NCBI RefSeq assembly: GCF_017301635.1
Contig: NZ_CP071091.1
Location: forward strand, 9,664,501 to 9,728,500
Origin: Myxococcus landrumus
Lineage (GTDB): Bacteria > Myxococcota > Myxococcia > Myxococcales > Myxococcaceae
DNA: 64,000 nucleotides
Reading direction: 5' to 3'
Shown: one piece after another, positions 50,633 through 58,158 of the stretch
How the letters are laid out: the number at the start of each line of letters is the position of its first letter
Position numbering within the stretch: position 1 is the stretch's first letter
Made by a program: the position numbers and the translations under genes
Notes under the pieces: model-generated
What the model saw: only the letters and a program-made list of their open reading frames with translations
Told to the model about the DNA's origin: nothing
Database searches by the model: none

Positions 50633-51010
50633 CTACCTCCCATCCCGGTCGTAGAGGTACTGGCGCGCAGCGCGGGCCAACTGCGCCGTGGAGACAAACA
50701 TGCTCCACGCCGTGGGGTAGCGCATCGGCTCCTCCGGTTTCCCCCACGCCTCGGCCCACCAGTAACAACAGGCACCCAGCAACTCCTGGTAGCCATCCAC
50801 CGCATGGTCTCGCCCATTGTCCGGCCGATGGCGCACGCCGTACTTCTCAGCGCCCTGCGCATCACGAATGCCCGCGTCGTGGACCAAAAGGCTCCATCCA
50901 ACCCCGCCGCTATTGGAGGCCATCCGCTCGAAGTATCGCGTCACGTCGAACCACGTCGGGTGCGCGGTGCCTTCCTTGGGCGGAGGCTGAGGTTTCACGT
51001 AGTCGCTCAC
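50633..51010 (-). CDS. MazG-related-looking phage protein
   Basis: 125 aa. AEKYGVRHRPDNGRDHAVDGYQELLGACCYWWAEAW resembles the KYG...NGRDxxxDAYxELLD core of small MazG/dUTPase-associated phage proteins. Preceding FERMASNSGGVGWSLLVHDAGIRD is less clear. Enzyme activity not established. Confidence 0.5.
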   Translation of the reverse strand: MSDYVKPQPPPKEGTAHPTWFDVTRYFERMASNSGGVGWSLLVHDAGIRDAQGAEKYGVRHRPDNGRDHAVDGYQELLGACCYWWAEAWGKPEEPMRYPTAWSMFVSTAQLARAARQYLYDRDGR

Positions 51011-51255
51011 GGCTTCACCTTTCGGATGAGAGCGCGGATGCCAGCCGTCAGGGCATGACTCTGGGTCGAATCGATGTGCCCGTCATCGAAACAGCCAAGC
51101 ACTTCGCCGATGGCGGATTGCAGCGCCGCGTTCCACTCAGCGTCCAGTGCGTCATTCTGGCACTTGAAGCACGCCAACACCGAGTCTTCGTCGTGGTCGG
51201 CGCCTCCGGGACACGTGGTTGAATTCCACCGTCCCCACCGCTCAGATTCTTTCAC
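51007..51255 (-). CDS. Small protein, paralogue of next gene
   Basis: 82 aa. CPGGADHDEDSVLACFKCQ then DAEWNAALQSAIGEVLGCFD...TAGIRALIRKVKP. The DAxWNAAL and IRAL-R-VKP motifs recur in the following protein (51252-51575), and IRALKARKP ends the protein at 57943-58158. Confidence 0.5.
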   Translation of the reverse strand: MKESERWGRWNSTTCPGGADHDEDSVLACFKCQNDALDAEWNAALQSAIGEVLGCFDDGHIDSTQSHALTAGIRALIRKVKP

Positions 51256-51575
51256 GGCTTCACCTCACGCTTGAGCGCACGGATTGCCAGCATCGACTCA
51301 ACTCCGATGTCCACCTTTCCTTCGAGGTAGGCGAACGTGGCCGAGTCAGTCCCCATGCACTGGTCCGCGTTGATGTCTTGCAGCGCCTCATTGCTGCGAC
51401 GTTCAACCTCTGCCGCAGCAGCCTCAAGGGCTGCATTCCACTGGGCATCCGATGCCTTCTGCTCCTTTGACTCGACCCGGCGTCCTTGCTCCTCCGAAAA
51501 CTCACGGTTGATTTGGTCGCAAGCAGTGCAGGTTTCGTGAAAGAGGACTCCGTGCATGCACTTGTCGATAACCAT
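51252..51575 (-). CDS. Small protein, paralogue of previous gene
   Basis: 107 aa from ATG 51575. CMHGVLFHETCTAC could bind zinc; DAQWNAALEAAAAEVERRSNEAL...LAIRALKREVKP matches the paralogue. An 88-bp gap upstream holds a palindrome and an AT-rich stretch, so this is likely the first gene of a new transcript. Confidence 0.5.
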   Translation of the reverse strand: MVIDKCMHGVLFHETCTACDQINREFSEEQGRRVESKEQKASDAQWNAALEAAAAEVERRSNEALQDINADQCMGTDSATFAYLEGKVDIGVESMLAIRALKREVKP

Positions 51576-51631
51576 TAACCACCTCGCACCGGACTCGGAA
51601 GTCCTCACGAAATCACCGTGTGTATTTGATG

Positions 51632-51648
51632 CACGTCCGTGCGACGTG
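51632..51648. promoter_or_regulatory. 17-bp palindrome in likely promoter region
   Basis: CACGTCCGTGCGACGTG: perfect 6-bp arms, 5-bp centre, in the only sizeable gap of the small-gene cluster, about 57 bp upstream of the ATG at 51575. Reading leftward, it is followed by the AT-rich ATCAAATACA. The motif CGTGAAACA just upstream also occurs in the 6254-6274 palindrome. Confidence 0.4.
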
Positions 51649-51663
51649 TTTCACGATGAATTG

Positions 51664-52104
51664 CTACGGCCACTGCTGGATGCGCACCATGTTACCCGCC
51701 GCGTCAAGCAGCAGCAGGGCACCCGGCACTCCTACCGGAAGCAGCACGTTGTGAATCATGTCGCGCGTACCTCTGCCCAAGTCCTCGCGAGTGTGCGCAG
51801 CGACGAAGTACGTGGGCTGGATGGCGTCAAACATGCGCCGGTTGCGCTTCGGACCTGCTGCCGCGCCCTCGGACTTCCAGCGCGCGGGGAAAGGGCGCTC
51901 CGGCATCCACAGCGCCGGCTCCCGTGACGCGCACCATGCCAGCGCGTCAGCGAGCAGGGTGTCAGCGCCACGCTGAGCGCCGTGCCCAAAGACGAAGCCC
52001 GTCTCGTACGGCACGTGGGCGCGGAGCACTGTCCGCAGGAAGAGGCGCAGTTGCGGCACATGCACCTCTGTCAGCGCCCGGCTGCCGGTGGCCACGAGTC
52101 TCAC
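51664..52104 (-). CDS. SLOG-family (DUF2493/YspA-like) protein
   Basis: 146 aa from GTG 52104 (GTGA). RLVATGSRALTEVHVPQLRLFL...GFVFGHGAQRGADTLLADALAWCA...ERPFPARWKSEGAAAGPKRNRRMFDAIQPTYFVAAHTREDLGRGTRDMI is the SLOG nucleotide-binding pattern (GSR, HG-x-RGAD, AGPxRN, GT--MI). Such proteins bind nucleotide-derived ligands and are found in phage and defence contexts. It sits directly downstream of the XRE regulator. Confidence 0.75.
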   Translation of the reverse strand: MRLVATGSRALTEVHVPQLRLFLRTVLRAHVPYETGFVFGHGAQRGADTLLADALAWCASREPALWMPERPFPARWKSEGAAAGPKRNRRMFDAIQPTYFVAAHTREDLGRGTRDMIHNVLLPVGVPGALLLLDAAGNMVRIQQWP

Positions 52105-53099
52105 ACGCCCACCGCCTGCGCAATGCGCTCGAGCGTCTCGGCACTGAGCGACTCCCACTGAGCGGAGAGCGCAGCGGCAATGAAGTCGCGGCGCAGCTCG
52201 GCCGTCCGATACAGGGGTACCTCTCCGCGCCAGCGGGCCCACTGACTGAGCACTACGGCTGGGTCGACGCCATACAATGCGGCCATCTGCAACGCCCTGG
52301 CGTGGGTTGGCAACTTGCGGCCTCGCTCGTAGGCGCTTACGCGTGTTATGGACGTGCCGAGGTGACGTGCCACGTCCGACTGTGCCAGTCCGGCCTCTTG
52401 GCGCGCGCCCACCAATACGGCAGAGCAGGACATGTCATACATGCGCCCCTGGCCTGGCGAGGTCGTCGAGCCCCGTGGGAGACGGACTACCGCAGCCGGC
52501 CCGGTGTCTGCGTTCCCTGCGGGAGCATGGACTCCGATGCCTTCCGCGACGACGACGCCAATGACGAGCCCACGCTCCCAAGCGACCCGGCGGATGCTGG
52601 GCTCTTCGCAGTCAAACCGCTCGCGGAGGGCGTCGATGGGCACCCCTTGGCGAATCGCCTTGGCGATTCTCTCGTCCCGGGCACGGGCGCGGCTCGCCTC
52701 GGTGCTGCCGTCCAGCGGCCGGTCGAACTCCATTCCTGGGTCATCGCCCCAGGTCTCACGAGTGCGGTACGGGCGGGACGCCCCTTTCCTCGATGCCGCC
52801 CCCGCACAGCCCGGGCTGCACCACTTCCGCAGCGGATGGTCCTGGAGGAACTTCTCGCCGCAGTGGCACGTCAGCATCTTCTGCGGCTGTGCGGGGCGCA
52901 CCGGCGGCGGACTCGCAAGCACGCACTCCCATCTGGCCAGCAGCTCCGGGCCAGGAAGCCTTGTCAGCCCCCTCTCGACGAGCGAGACGTACGAATAGGA
53001 GACGCCGACAGCCTCTCCGACTTGGTGGAGTGTGAGTGCAGCCCTTTGCCTTGCTTCCCGGAGAGCCCTGCCGACTTCGCTCGCGTTGTCGCACGTCAT
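52101..53099 (-). CDS. Multi-domain XRE regulator (XRE - zinc - HTH - XRE)
   Basis: 332 aa from ATG 53099 (ATGA). Residues about 5-60: Cro/CI-type HTH (VGRALREARQRAALTLHQVGEAVGVSYSYVSLVERG). Residues 75-100: CHCGEKFLQDHPLRKWCSPGC, a zinc site. Residues 130-180: IAKAIRQGVPIDALRERFDCEEPSIRRVAWERG, a further HTH. Residues about 220-275: second XRE domain (VGARQEAGLAQSDVARHLGTSITRVSAYERGRKLP). It could bind two operators at once. Candidate lysogeny regulator; no peptidase/autocleavage domain. Confidence 0.65.
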   Translation of the reverse strand: MTCDNASEVGRALREARQRAALTLHQVGEAVGVSYSYVSLVERGLTRLPGPELLARWECVLASPPPVRPAQPQKMLTCHCGEKFLQDHPLRKWCSPGCAGAASRKGASRPYRTRETWGDDPGMEFDRPLDGSTEASRARARDERIAKAIRQGVPIDALRERFDCEEPSIRRVAWERGLVIGVVVAEGIGVHAPAGNADTGPAAVVRLPRGSTTSPGQGRMYDMSCSAVLVGARQEAGLAQSDVARHLGTSITRVSAYERGRKLPTHARALQMAALYGVDPAVVLSQWARWRGEVPLYRTAELRRDFIAAALSAQWESLSAETLERIAQAVGV

Positions 53100-53257
53100 G
53101 GGGTGGACCCGAGTGGCCACGAGGAGCGCCACCAGCCGAGTTGCAGCACATAGTCATCGCACCATCCGCAATCATCGGGGGACTTGCACGCGGCATCGCT
53201 CTCGTCTCGAGCCGATGCATAGACTGCATCCACCAGCGCGAAGAGGACGTGGGTCAT
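53096..53257 (-). CDS. 53-aa Cys-rich miniprotein
   Basis: THVLFALVDAVYASARDESDAACKSPDDCGWCDDYVLQLGWWRSS..., with C-x6-C-x2-C spacing. ATGA overlap at both ends supports it as a gene. Function unknown. Confidence 0.5.
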   Translation of the reverse strand: MTHVLFALVDAVYASARDESDAACKSPDDCGWCDDYVLQLGWWRSSWPLGSTP

Positions 53258-53535
53258 ACGCCAGCCTCCTCGGCCTCATGGGCTGCGCAGAGTCCAGACG
53301 GCATGGCAGGCATGCCACAGCCGCCCCATGCCGTCGTCACCCAGCACCGGCCACGCGTGTCGGGAGGAGAGTAGCCATCGGAGTCTCGAGCGCCGACACG
53401 TGCCAGCTTCCCGGCAAGGCGTTTCACCTCGCGCTGTGACTTGTCGACTTCCTGCCGGAGTGCTCCGGACTTCGCTTCAGCGCGCATCCACTTCTCCAGG
53501 TTCGGGCAGGATTGCCCATGTTTTCGACACGTCAT
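53254..53535 (-). CDS. Small Cys-rich protein with coiled coil
   Basis: 93 aa. CRKHGQSCPNLEKW start, coiled coil (ALRQEVDKSQREVKRLAGKLARV), and CWVTTAWGGCGMPAMPSGLCAAH at the end, a probable zinc site. Overlaps the helicase stop by 4 bp. Confidence 0.5.
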   Translation of the reverse strand: MTCRKHGQSCPNLEKWMRAEAKSGALRQEVDKSQREVKRLAGKLARVGARDSDGYSPPDTRGRCWVTTAWGGCGMPAMPSGLCAAHEAEEAGV

Positions 53536-54971
53536 GAGTCGCCTCCGAAGAGTGGTGCCCGTGCGCGCTTGCTCATCGCCTTTGCCTCCTGCTGCGCCTG
53601 CCTCTCCGCCTCGAAGTCGACCGGATAGCCGCCACGCAGACGGAGGAGGCCAGCGCCTCCGTCAATCTCAAGCGCTGCAGTAGCGCCCTCTTTGCCCTTG
53701 GTTGCTTTAACCACGGTGACGAGTTGGTGCCCGGCTCTCGACGACTGCCGCCACAGGCCAAGAATCACGCGTGCCGCAGCGTCGAGGTAGCCCGACTCCT
53801 TGAGGTCGCTCCGCTTTGGCATGCTCTCGTCGTCACTGCTCCGATTGAGGTGCCACAGCATGATGATGGGCGTGTTGGTGCGCATACCGAGGTTGGCCAA
53901 TGCGTCCATGGCCTTGCCGATGGCCTGGTCCTCGCGCTGCTCTCGGTGGCTACGCGGGTACTCGATGCGCAGCCCGTGGTCGATGACGATGAAGCGAGCT
54001 CCATGGTGAATCATGCGCCGCGCCTCCGCGAGGAGGTCCGGGAAGGAGATGCTCGGGGTGTCGACATCCACGCCCGTGTCGGTGACGTCGTAGATGAACA
54101 GCCGCTCCTCGAAAGCGGAATGCATCTCACCCATCCACTGTTGCAACCTCTCCTCGTTGTAGGCCACCGCACTCGGCCCATTGCCTCCCAATCGGCAGGC
54201 GCCGACATCCCCGTACTGGATGCCCATGTGCTGGGCGGTGGGCCTGTCCGTCAGCCACTCCACGCCGTCCTCGAGGCCAAAGACGCCGCCGCACATTCGC
54301 TGGCGAAACACCCAGTGCGTGATGCAACCAGTCACGAGTCCCGTTTTGAAGTTCCCGCTGCGTCCCGCGATGACGTTGAGGTTGGGAACGAATCCTCGGA
54401 ATGGCGCCTCGTTGAGTGCCTCATACGGCAGCGTCAGGTACGGCTCCGTCTTGCCGCTGGCAAAGTCCTCCCACCGCTGTGCCAGCCGGAGGACGGCTCG
54501 GCCACCACGCACGAGAGGGCGCTCCAGCCGCACAGCCGCAAAGCCCTGCGCTGACTCCACGGCAGCTCGAGCCGGAGAGAGGGACATGTCCAGTGCCCGG
54601 GCCCGGGCCTTGTCGGCCTCGTCAAGCATCGCGCGGCGCGCAGACAAGTCGCGCAGCCGGGCGACGTAGGACGGCAGATTGGAGGCGGCGAGTGGCACCA
54701 CCTGGTCAAGTCGCATGAGGTAGGCAGGGCCCCCGACGGTGGCCAACTCCCCCCGGTCCTTGAGCCGCGTCGCCACGGTGATGTGGTCGACGGCACGGCC
54801 CTCTGCGGCCAGGGAGACCATCGAAGCCCACGTGAGGCGCTCCGGCTGCCCGGCGAACGCTTCGAGCGGCAGAGGGCCCGTCTCGTTGACGTGGAGGCCG
54901 TGGAGGACGCAGCCCAGCACGGCACGCTCCGTCTGCTCGTCACGTGGCTCTGCTTGGGTGGCGCAACTCAT
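53532..54971 (-). CDS. DnaB-like replicative helicase
   Basis: 479 aa from ATG 54971 (ATGA). N-terminal DnaB domain (TERAVLGCVLHGLHVNETGPLPLEAFAGQPERLTWASMVSLA...ITVATRLKDRGELATVGGPAYLMRL) and a RecA-like core: Walker A AGRSGNFKTGL, Walker B FIVIDHGLRIEY, and LWHLNR/KESGYLDAAARVILGLWR (sensor and arginine region). It unwinds DNA at the phage origin, presumably loaded by the initiator encoded immediately upstream. Confidence 0.85.
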   Translation of the reverse strand: MSCATQAEPRDEQTERAVLGCVLHGLHVNETGPLPLEAFAGQPERLTWASMVSLAAEGRAVDHITVATRLKDRGELATVGGPAYLMRLDQVVPLAASNLPSYVARLRDLSARRAMLDEADKARARALDMSLSPARAAVESAQGFAAVRLERPLVRGGRAVLRLAQRWEDFASGKTEPYLTLPYEALNEAPFRGFVPNLNVIAGRSGNFKTGLVTGCITHWVFRQRMCGGVFGLEDGVEWLTDRPTAQHMGIQYGDVGACRLGGNGPSAVAYNEERLQQWMGEMHSAFEERLFIYDVTDTGVDVDTPSISFPDLLAEARRMIHHGARFIVIDHGLRIEYPRSHREQREDQAIGKAMDALANLGMRTNTPIIMLWHLNRSSDDESMPKRSDLKESGYLDAAARVILGLWRQSSRAGHQLVTVVKATKGKEGATAALEIDGGAGLLRLRGGYPVDFEAERQAQQEAKAMSKRARAPLFGGDS

Positions 54972-55846
54972 GCTGCACCCCGTGTCGCCTTGGACTCCCA
55001 TGTACTCCTGCTGGCGACGAAGTAACCAAGCGAATACGCCGGGTCCCTCGCGGCATTCTCCGGCGAGTCCAAATACAAGTGCCACGCTGACTGGAACAGA
55101 CTGGCGGCAGCCCCCTCAAGACGAGCCGCTTCGCCAAGCTGCTTGTTGATTCGTGCTGGCAGCCACGCCTCTGCGACGTAGGTGCAGCCAGCCCGCTCGC
55201 ACTCAAGCTGCCGGTCCTGCTCCATCGCGGCATATAGCGTCTCGGCTTTGCTGGGCTTGCGGGGTGGCTTGCCTGCCTGCTGGACGGAAAGCGTCAGTTC
55301 CTCCCGGACCGCAGTGGGCGGCGCAGCCGCATGCGAAGCAACATCTAGGCTAGGCACAGCACAGCTAGGCACGGCTAGGCTAGGCGTGACGGCGTGTGAC
55401 GCGGCGTGACCGTCTGTGACAGCGTGTGACGGCGTGTGACTTTCTGTCACGTTTTGTGACGAATCGTCACGTTTTGTGACAGCAGTTGACGCCGCAACAT
55501 CTCTTGCGAGTTCGCGAGCCTTTGATTGTCGTGCCTTGTCGGATGCCCGCGCCTCCTGTGCTGCGAGGAAGTTGCGGACGAGGAGCGTGCCGCCGTCGGC
55601 GGTCATTCCAATGCAGCCGTCAGTCAAGAGTTCCTCGAGTGCTGACTCCAGGCGCTCCCATTCATGGGCGTGCCCGATTGCGATGGCGATGCCACGGCGC
55701 CCGTGTTTCCCAAGTGGGAGCAACCCGGCGCGGTCCACCTTGCGCAGAAGCATCATGAAGAGGGCTTGGGCGTCGAACGACAGGGCAAGCCAGTCAGTCG
55801 TATCCCGCGTGTAGACCCTCACGTATCGCTCGTCTTCCCAGCGCAT
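54968..55846 (-). CDS. Replication initiator/helicase-loading protein with internal origin
   Basis: 292 aa. N-terminal winged-helix part (WLALSFDAQALFMMLLRKVDRAGLLPLGKHGRRGIAIAIGHAHEWERLESALEELLTDGCIGM, about 17-80) typical of phage replisome organisers; centre about 105-170 is Ser/Thr/His/Val-rich, low complexity and encoded by the iteron array at 55345-55480; C-terminal helical domain (AWLPARINKQLGEAARLEGAAASLFQSAWHLYLDSPENAARDPAYSLGYFV) probably contacts helicase. The arrangement is like lambda O. Confidence 0.7.
   Translation of the reverse strand: MRWEDERYVRVYTRDTTDWLALSFDAQALFMMLLRKVDRAGLLPLGKHGRRGIAIAIGHAHEWERLESALEELLTDGCIGMTADGGTLLVRNFLAAQEARASDKARQSKARELARDVAASTAVTKRDDSSQNVTESHTPSHAVTDGHAASHAVTPSLAVPSCAVPSLDVASHAAAPPTAVREELTLSVQQAGKPPRKPSKAETLYAAMEQDRQLECERAGCTYVAEAWLPARINKQLGEAARLEGAAASLFQSAWHLYLDSPENAARDPAYSLGYFVASRSTWESKATRGAA
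55345..55480. repeat. Iteron array, predicted phage replication origin
   Basis: Inside the initiator gene. Part one: five CTAGGC units starting at 55345, 55350, 55365, 55375 and 55380. Part two: ten GTGAC/GTCAC units at an exact 10-bp spacing, from 55386-55390 to 55476-55480; six are direct, then GTCAC and GTGAC alternate, giving two copies of GTCACGTTTTGTGAC (55446-55460, 55466-55480). A 10-bp period is not a multiple of three, so it is kept at DNA level rather than by the protein. Confidence 0.75.
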
Positions 55847-55908
55847 ACGCGCAACTCCTTTGAATCGAATCCACGCCAGCCAGCACGAAGCACAGCACCG
55901 GCGAACCG

Positions 55909-56184
55909 TCAGGGGAGAATCTCGTCTCCGAGGTCGGCGCCGTCTGTGCGCGCCAACGTCAATGCGTCGTTGAAACTGCTGGCCTCGAGGTGGCCCATGG
56001 GCTCGCCGTCAGCGTCCAGCCTCGTGACACGCCACTCGCCAATGTGGCCAGGGTGCGTGTTGAGGTGGACGACGCAGCACCCACGCCCGCACCTGAATGC
56101 GCACGGGCGTGGAGACTTGGCGAGCACCGCCTGGAGGGCGCGCTGTGCCGTAATGCGGCCAACGATGTCATTGGCACACGTCAT
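55909..56184 (-). CDS. Small hypothetical protein with Cys cluster
   Basis: 91 aa. CAFRCGRGCCVVHLNTHPGHIGEWRVTRLDADGEPMGHLEASSFNDALTLA: Cys cluster followed by a small beta domain. ATGA overlap with the methyltransferase gene. The 62 bp between this gene's stop and the initiator start contains nothing clear. Confidence 0.5.
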   Translation of the reverse strand: MTCANDIVGRITAQRALQAVLAKSPRPCAFRCGRGCCVVHLNTHPGHIGEWRVTRLDADGEPMGHLEASSFNDALTLARTDGADLGDEILP

Positions 56185-57059
56185 GGAGTCATGCCTCCAT
56201 GGACAGCGGGCCAGAGGAGTCGGAGAGCTGCGGCGGCCTGCTCAGGGACGACTCCGTTGCCGAGCAGGTAGATTGAGTCTCGCCGGCCCACCCCTCCAAC
56301 CACCATGTCCAGCCCATCATCCACGCGGCGAAGAGCGGGTTGAGGCGCAACCGGGGCCAGGTATGGATGGGCCCGGAGAACTCGTGCCCAAAGGCCAACG
56401 TCATCAGGTCCTGGTGGGTACGTGCCCATCTCCACGCCACCTCGTTCAGAGGTTTGCCCTTCGGACGTGCCCAGTGGGCCTCGGAGTGGTCGGGATTCCT
56501 CCAGTCTCGCGCCGTCACGGTGGGCCAAGACGAAAACTCGCGCCCTTGGACTCGAGGCTCCAACATCGCTTGCGCGAACCCGTGCCCACGCCCCGGTGAA
56601 GCCGCTGGCCGCAAGGTGCGCGAAGCAGAGGGGAAGAGCGTCAGTTGCTCCACCGACGTTCTCCCAGAGCAGCCACGGAGCGGCGCACTCGTCAGCGATG
56701 TCGACGAGCCGGCAGAAGAGGCTCCCTCTTGCAGTTGCGAGTCGCTCCTCTGGAGTTGCCTTGCGCTCCGGGTTGGCGAGGCTGAACTCGGGGCATGGAG
56801 TCCCTCCAGCGACGCAATCCACGACGCCACGCCAGCGTCGGCCGTCGAAGGTGGTGGCATCGCTCCACACAGGAGCCTCACACAGCGCTCCCGACGCCAT
56901 GCCTGCAACCAGCGCTGCGACGGCAGGTGCTTCCCTCTCCAGGTAGCACACCGTGCGAGAGCCTGGAGCTGCCAGGCGGATGCCGACATCGAGACCTCCG
57001 CCGCCGGAGCAGACGGAGAGGACCCGGAGGGGAGGAATGCCTTGGGCACATAGAGCCAT
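56181..57059 (-). CDS. C5 cytosine DNA methyltransferase (orphan)
   Basis: 292 aa from ATG 57059. Motif I VLSVCSGGGGLDVGI (SAM), motif IV GGTPCPEFS (catalytic Cys), motif VI WENVGGA, motif VIII RARVFVLAHR, and motif X LLGNGVVPEQAAAAL near the C-terminus. A short target-recognition region lies between VIII and X, so the recognised sequence cannot be read. No restriction enzyme gene is adjacent, so protection of the phage genome or gene regulation is more likely than restriction-modification. Confidence 0.85.
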   Translation of the reverse strand: MALCAQGIPPLRVLSVCSGGGGLDVGIRLAAPGSRTVCYLEREAPAVAALVAGMASGALCEAPVWSDATTFDGRRWRGVVDCVAGGTPCPEFSLANPERKATPEERLATARGSLFCRLVDIADECAAPWLLWENVGGATDALPLCFAHLAASGFTGAWARVRASDVGASSPRARVFVLAHRDGARLEESRPLRGPLGTSEGQTSERGGVEMGTYPPGPDDVGLWARVLRAHPYLAPVAPQPALRRVDDGLDMVVGGVGRRDSIYLLGNGVVPEQAAAALRLLWPAVHGGMTP

Positions 57060-57060
57060 G

Positions 57061-57393
57061 TCACGCCGTCCTCCGGGACTCTTCGACCTCGTGGCGAATC
57101 TGCTCGAGCCAGAGGACACGCGGGGCGACGACGATGGTCGCGAGAAATGGCCCGCGCGCCGTCTCGAAGAACATCCACACGTACTTGCCATCGACGCGTG
57201 CGATGTTGCCCCGGAGCTTGGACTGGCCTTGAACGAACTTGGCCATGATGCCCGTCTTGGGCGGGGCGTAGCGCTTGTCGGACCAGACGATGTGGGCGCG
57301 GGCACGGACTTCGGCCGGAGTGAGCCGGAGGCGTTCCGCCGCACGCTGGCATGCATGGTCTGAGACATGGATTCGAGATCCACTGCACGTCAT
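57061..57393 (-). CDS. Hypothetical protein with HxxxRxxER motif
   Basis: 110 aa from ATG 57393 (ATGA). VSDHACQRAAERLRLTPAEVRARAHIVW...KFVQGQSKLRGNIARVDGKYVWMFFETARGPFLATIVV: a helical start and a beta sheet, reminiscent of small RelE/BrnT-like folds, without conserved catalytic residues that I can identify. Function unknown. Confidence 0.5.
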   Translation of the reverse strand: MTCSGSRIHVSDHACQRAAERLRLTPAEVRARAHIVWSDKRYAPPKTGIMAKFVQGQSKLRGNIARVDGKYVWMFFETARGPFLATIVVAPRVLWLEQIRHEVEESRRTA

Positions 57394-57677
57394 GGCGAGA
57401 CTCCCTTCCGCGCGCCACGGTGGGTGTACCAAGCGCTCTTGCCTGCAACTGTTGCGACCAGCCCACGTGACGTGGCCTTGGTGCGCTCAAGCAGCCCACG
57501 GGATGCAAGCGCCTTGAGGTGGTCGTTGACTCCGTTGGTGGACTTGATGCCGAGCTTGTCGCCCAACTCGCGGATGCTCGGGGGGAAGCCCTTGGTGGCA
57601 GTCAGCGTGATAATCCAGCCAAGGACTTCCAACTGCCGCAACGTGGGCGGCTCGTAGACAGGCTCAGGGCACGTCAT
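57390..57677 (-). CDS. Stand-alone LexA-type DNA-binding protein
   Basis: 95 aa. TLRQLEVLGWIITLTATKGFPPSIRELGDKLGIKSTNGVNDHLKALASRGLLERTKATSRGLVAT is the LexA N-terminal winged helix (PSIRELGxxLGIxSxNGVxxHLxALxxxGLL). The C-terminal S24 self-cleavage domain is absent; the protein ends in a short basic tail. It could read SOS-box-like sites without being RecA-cleavable. Confidence 0.8.
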   Translation of the reverse strand: MTCPEPVYEPPTLRQLEVLGWIITLTATKGFPPSIRELGDKLGIKSTNGVNDHLKALASRGLLERTKATSRGLVATVAGKSAWYTHRGARKGVSP

Positions 57678-57946
57678 TGGGCACGGTTCCTGTCGAATGG
57701 GATGCCTGCTGGGCGGTTCGCCAGCACGCGCTTGAGACAGGCGATGTTGTCCTCAACCTCGCGGATGGCCGCGCCGAAACACGTCTCGGTGCGGACGTAC
57801 GCGAGCAAGTCGCCACTCGTGTCAATCCACGTGGCCCGGTGGACTCGGCCGTTGCTCTCCTCCCACCGCATGGCGACCTCGACGGTGCGAGGCCGCTGAT
57901 AGGCCGGCGGCGAGAGCGTGGACCACTCGATGCGCTCGATGCTCAT
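57674..57946 (-). CDS. Small hypothetical protein
   Basis: 90 aa, charged, beta then helix (VEVAMRWEESNGRVHRATWIDTSGDLLAYVRTET...IREVEDNIACLKRVLA). ATGA-coupled. Not recognised. Confidence 0.45.
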   Translation of the reverse strand: MSIERIEWSTLSPPAYQRPRTVEVAMRWEESNGRVHRATWIDTSGDLLAYVRTETCFGAAIREVEDNIACLKRVLANRPAGIPFDRNRAQ

Positions 57947-58158
57947 GGCTTCCTCGCCTTCAGCGCGCGGATGCCGTCGGCACAGGATTGAGCCTCATCA
58001 CAGTGGCGACACTGGAGTGGTGTCTCACCATCTCCGCACCCGCACTCATAACGGCGGTTGTCGCAGAACGCGGCTGCCTCTTCGAGCGCGGCAAGTCGTG
58101 CCTGAGATGCCGCATCCTTGGCGATGCGTTCGGCATCGCTGACCCACTGGCTGGTCAT
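57943..58158 (-). CDS. Small Cys-rich protein
   Basis: 71 aa from ATG 58158 (ATGA). CDNRRYECGCGDGETPLQCRHCDEAQSCADGIRALKARKP has seven Cys; likely zinc-binding. The terminal IRAL-KP motif links it to 51007-51255 and 51252-51575. Confidence 0.5.
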   Translation of the reverse strand: MTSQWVSDAERIAKDAASQARLAALEEAAAFCDNRRYECGCGDGETPLQCRHCDEAQSCADGIRALKARKP

